Positions 63,603 to 64,000 of a stretch of 64,000 nucleotides of DNA are shown in pieces; position 1 is the first letter of the stretch, and every line of letters begins with the position of its first letter. Source of the stretch: an uncultured Bacteroidota bacterium (GTDB lineage Bacteria > Bacteroidota > Bacteroidia > Chitinophagales > Chitinophagaceae); the NCBI GenBank assembly GCA_903927185.1, contig CAIYLW010000003.1, positions 1-64,000 of the forward strand. The letters are read 5' to 3'. The notes beneath the pieces are model-generated. The model saw only the letters and a list, made by a program, of their open reading frames with translations, was not told the origin of the DNA and made no database searches. The translations under genes and the position numbers were made by a program.

Positions 63603-63962
63603 TTAAAGGCTCATCATTTCTTTAAACTTCACAGTTTGTCTGCGGCTAACTTCAATTTTTTCACCACCCTTCAAATCAACCAATAAGCCGCCATTAAAAT
63701 ATGGTTCGATTTTATCAATCCAACGAAGATTAATTATATGCTTTCTATTAGCCCTGAAGAACATACGATCATCTAATCTTTCTTCTAATGCATTTAGTGA
63801 TTTTAATATTAATGGTTTATTTGTTCCAAAGAATACTTTTGCATAATTGCCAACACTTTCAAATAATCGAATCTCTCCTAATTTCACAAACCAGCAACGT
63901 TCACCATCCTTTACAAATACTTGATCAAATTCAGTTAAAGGACCACGATTGAGCCCGTTCAA
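63603..63962 (-). CDS. LytTR DNA-binding domain of a response regulator (N-terminus missing or frameshifted)
   Basis: 119 residues visible from a TTG at 63962. The LytTR domain fills nearly all of it: VFVKDGERCWFVKLGEIRLFESVGNYAKVFF, LNALEERLDDRMFFRANRKHIINLRWIDKIEPYF, KIEVSRRQTVKFKEMM. Such domains usually follow a receiver domain in LytR/AgrA-type regulators paired with a LytS-like kinase. Just upstream this frame has a TAA (63977-63975), while a neighbouring frame is open to the window edge and encodes KLHLEISKENAG before a TGA at 63961-63959. One extra base in GGTTGAAC would join the two, so a frameshift is likely; a stand-alone LytTR protein is the alternative. Confidence 0.75.
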   Translation of the reverse strand: MNGLNRGPLTEFDQVFVKDGERCWFVKLGEIRLFESVGNYAKVFFGTNKPLILKSLNALEERLDDRMFFRANRKHIINLRWIDKIEPYFNGGLLVDLKGGEKIEVSRRQTVKFKEMMSL

Positions 63963-64000
63963 ACCTGCATTTTCCTTACTAATTTCTAAATGTAGTTTTT

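Overview
The window is about 64 kb of chromosome from a Bacteroidetes bacterium, most likely of the family Chitinophagaceae. The evidence is the 5' third of a 16S rRNA gene at the left edge, SusC/SusD pairs, a type IX secretion (gliding-type) C-terminal domain, DUF3467, DUF4293 and DUF6427 proteins, AT-rich non-coding DNA, an absence of Shine-Dalgarno sequences, and many promoters of the Bacteroidetes form TTG-N19/22-TAnnTTTG. No transposase, phage gene, tRNA or CRISPR array was seen.

Layout. 1-1280: start of an rRNA operon transcribed leftwards, driven by three near-identical tandem promoters. 1286-15802 (all minus strand): DUF3467, a small secreted protein, then two SusC-SusD-DUF1735 outer-membrane uptake loci in tandem with a TlpA-like thioredoxin lipoprotein between them. 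The 227-bp region in front of susC is the same length and alignable in both loci, and the inner copy still carries the first seven codons of folD, so the two loci arose by tandem duplication. 16030-28274 (plus): folD-queE, an OmpA/PD40 envelope protein, dprA, guaB, lnt, an alpha/beta hydrolase, a large type IX-secreted protein and a short-chain dehydrogenase. 28276-36742: a nitronate monooxygenase-like enzyme, a GH5 mannanase-like lipoprotein, a sugar nucleotidyltransferase, glyA-DUF4293, and a UvrA paralogue lacking expected N-terminal cysteines. 36992-43428: an ECF sigma factor, then a leftward run (secreted unknown, DUF6427, purQ, DsbD N-domain protein, DsbD). 43590-52505: Kup potassium transporter, two tandem membrane-anchored hydrolases, and a likely D-amino-acid/D-peptide catabolic cassette (GntP permease, RidA, D-threonine-aldolase-like enzyme, M19 dipeptidase, convergent S66 LD-carboxypeptidase). 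52680-63962: metG, a Tat-type gluconate-dehydrogenase-3 subunit with its GMC oxidoreductase, B12-dependent ribonucleotide reductase with DnaA boxes upstream, a GGGP-synthase homologue, an M28 peptidase and a LytTR regulator cut or frameshifted at the right edge.

The most unusual structure lies between genes. Four kinds of signal recur: (i) purine-rich tracts with a strict 7-nt period, most of them starting within a few bases after a stop codon; (ii) GCAGAT/ATCCGT hexamers phased every 9-10 nt; (iii) a 125-140-bp inverted-arm element in two copies; (iv) the duplicated susC/folD divergent promoter. The gene complement is otherwise ordinary housekeeping plus nutrient uptake. I saw no clear new defence or mobile system; the best candidates for something undescribed are the stop-codon-proximal heptad repeats and the D-amino-acid cassette.
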